Shown in pieces: positions 62,737 to 64,000 of a stretch of 64,000 nt of DNA (position 1 is its first letter; each line of letters begins with the position of its first letter). The DNA is taken from NCBI RefSeq assembly GCF_024198235.1, contig NZ_JAKCFB010000033.1:1-64000 (forward strand), read 5' to 3'. Both the position numbers and the translations under genes were made by a program. Under the pieces are notes generated by a model that was not told the DNA's origin, ran no database searches, and worked only from the letters and a program-made list of their open reading frames with translations. The stretch comes from Myxococcus dinghuensis. GTDB lineage: Bacteria > Myxococcota > Myxococcia > Myxococcales > Myxococcaceae.

Positions 62737-64000
62737 ATGACCTCCTTGCTCACCAGGACGCTGGTGGACGCGTACGTCCGCCTCGGACTCGAGGGCCGCT
62801 CCGTGTTGCTGGCCGTCTCCGGAGGGGCGGACTCCGTCGCGCTGCTGGTGGGCACGGCGCTCGTGCGCGAGCGGCTGCGGCTGCGCGTGGAGGTCGCCAC
62901 GTTGGACCACGGCCTGCGGGTCGAGTCCCGAGCGGAGGTGCGAGCCGTGGTCGCGTCCGCCGGGCAGCGGGGGCTCGTGTGTCACGCGCGCGAGCTCCAC
63001 CTGCTGGGTGGGGCCGGCGTCGAGGCGCGGGCGAGGACGGCGCGCTACGCGGCGCTGGAGGCCGTGCGCGTGGCACGTGGGCTGGACGTGGTGGCGACCG
63101 CGCATACGGCGGATGACCAGGCGGAGACGCTGCTGATGCGGCTGGCGCGGGGCTCCGCGCTGCGCGGGGCGGCCAGCATCCAGGAATCCCGCCCCGGGCT
63201 CGTCCGGCCGCTGCTCGGGCGGACGCGCGAGGAGCTGGTGGCGTTCCTGGCGGAGCAGGGTGTCGACTACTCGACAGACCCGATGAACGCCGACCCCTCG
63301 TTCTTCCGGGCGCGGGTCCGCGGGGACGCGTTGCCGGCCCTGTCGCGCGCCGCGGGCTTCCCGGTGCAGGCGCACCTGGCCGCGTTCGCGCGGCTGGCGG
63401 CGGAGGACGACGCGCTGCTGTCGAGCATGGCGGACGCGGCGTGGCGCAGGCTCCGCATGGAGGACGGCGCGCTGGAGGCGGTGGGCGTGCGCGCGCTGGA
63501 GTCGCCCTTGCGCCGCCGTGTCCTCGCCCGCCTGTTGACCGAGCACGCGGTCGAGGCCGACGACGCGACGCTCTCGCGCGTGCTGCGCGCGGTGGAGGAG
63601 GGTGGCAGCGCCACGGTGGGGCGTGGCCTGCGGCTCCGGGCCACCGGCGGGCGCGTGCGCTGCGTGGCGCCGGAGGGGCGCGCGCGGGGGGGGCCCGGGC
63701 CGGAGCTCCGCCTGCGGGACGAGGGCGCCTCGGGCGAGCTGGAGGGCACGGGCTGGGGCTTCCGCGTGGCGCGAGGGGCGCCGCCGGCGGGCGTCCACGG
63801 CCTGGCGCTCGGGGCGAGCACGCGCTGGCCGCTGACCGTGCGGACGCGCAAGCCCGGAGACCGGATTCGCACCGCCGCGGGACAACGCAGGCTCCAGGAC
63901 CTGTTGGTGGATCTTCGAGTGCCCGCGGAGTCGAGAGATGCGCGGCCGGTGGTGCTGGACGCCGCGGGCACGGTGGTGTGGCTCCCAGGCCTCTGGTCAC
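62737..64000 (+). CDS. tilS: tRNA(Ile)-lysidine synthetase, truncated by window end
   Basis: 421 residues visible; the 3' end lies outside the window. PP-loop ATPase motif VSGGADSVAL near residue 30, VATLDHGLRVESRAEV, and HTADDQAETLLMRLARGS, then the TilS substrate-binding and C-terminal domains (TVRTRKPGDRIRTAAG). TilS converts C34 of CAT-anticodon tRNA-Ile to lysidine so it reads AUA. ATG 62737 or an in-frame ATG at 62719 is the start; neither has a clear ribosome binding site. Confidence 0.92.
   Translation, partial: MTSLLTRTLVDAYVRLGLEGRSVLLAVSGGADSVALLVGTALVRERLRLRVEVATLDHGLRVESRAEVRAVVASAGQRGLVCHARELHLLGGAGVEARARTARYAALEAVRVARGLDVVATAHTADDQAETLLMRLARGSALRGAASIQESRPGLVRPLLGRTREELVAFLAEQGVDYSTDPMNADPSFFRARVRGDALPALSRAAGFPVQAHLAAFARLAAEDDALLSSMADAAWRRLRMEDGALEAVGVRALESPLRRRVLARLLTEHAVEADDATLSRVLRAVEEGGSATVGRGLRLRATGGRVRCVAPEGRARGGPGPELRLRDEGASGELEGTGWGFRVARGAPPAGVHGLALGASTRWPLTVRTRKPGDRIRTAAGQRRLQDLLVDLRVPAESRDARPVVLDAAGTVVWLPGLWS

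Overview
The window is very GC-rich, with strongly GC-biased third codon positions, GTG and TTG starts, and dense but short transcription units. The gene families are those of a myxobacterium: an 11-fold 'Myxococcus cysteine-rich' repeat lipoprotein, PEGA-domain partners of Ser/Thr kinases, a STAND-ATPase kinase, TIGR04563-like small ribbon-helix-helix (RHH) proteins, poly-HAMP soluble hybrid kinases and many lipoproteins. I infer order Myxococcales, probably the Myxococcus/Corallococcus/Archangium side; the species cannot be fixed from sequence alone. No prophage, insertion sequence, CRISPR array or rRNA was seen. 57 protein-coding genes (the first and last cut by the window ends), one frameshifted pseudogene, one tRNA and one predicted small RNA are listed.

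Layout. 1-7.6 kb is a signalling block: a GAF-like protein fragment, a soluble hybrid histidine kinase with a degenerate receiver, a PEGA-domain pseudokinase, an HtrA-type protease and a receiver-ATPase protein. 7.6-14.3 kb (minus strand) holds a ureohydrolase and a likely operon of STAND kinase, TPR/PEGA membrane protein and Cys-rich repeat lipoprotein. 14.5-24 kb is mixed: a DUF1801 protein, lipoproteins, a metzincin protease, a quinone oxidoreductase, yacG with a PHP-type phosphatase and an LPG-synthase-like membrane protein, an RHH protein coupled to a 56-residue ORF, a secreted lipoprotein and the pseudogene. 24.2-24.3 kb is a CAT-anticodon tRNA with a clear terminator.

25.6-34.2 kb is a CzcCBA-type metal efflux operon facing a divergent sensor kinase and NtrC-type regulator; the gap between them has a sigma54-like element and an upstream inverted repeat. 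34.2-44.9 kb contains lipoproteins, an FHA protein next to a PP2C-cNMP-binding fusion, a large CarboxypepD-reg-like repeat protein, coaBC, a family 4 uracil-DNA glycosylase and an esterase. 45.1-53 kb is the metabolic centre: kdd, then katB-ankB on the opposite strand, then kamD-orfX-kamE-kal-kce, a nearly complete beta-lysine to crotonyl-CoA route of the kind known from anaerobic lysine fermenters. It is followed by an SDR, a methyltransferase and small exported proteins.

56.2-61.8 kb is a candidate uptake locus: a ChaN-like protein diverging from a TonB-dependent receptor with a long N-terminal extension, whose stop codon overlaps the start of a lipoprotein made only of a 5'-nucleotidase C-terminal domain. 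61.8-62.3 kb has two tandem RHH paralogues. 62.43-62.67 kb holds no protein gene but has a near-consensus promoter and an intrinsic terminator, both on the minus strand, predicting a structured RNA of about 200 nt. The window ends inside tilS.
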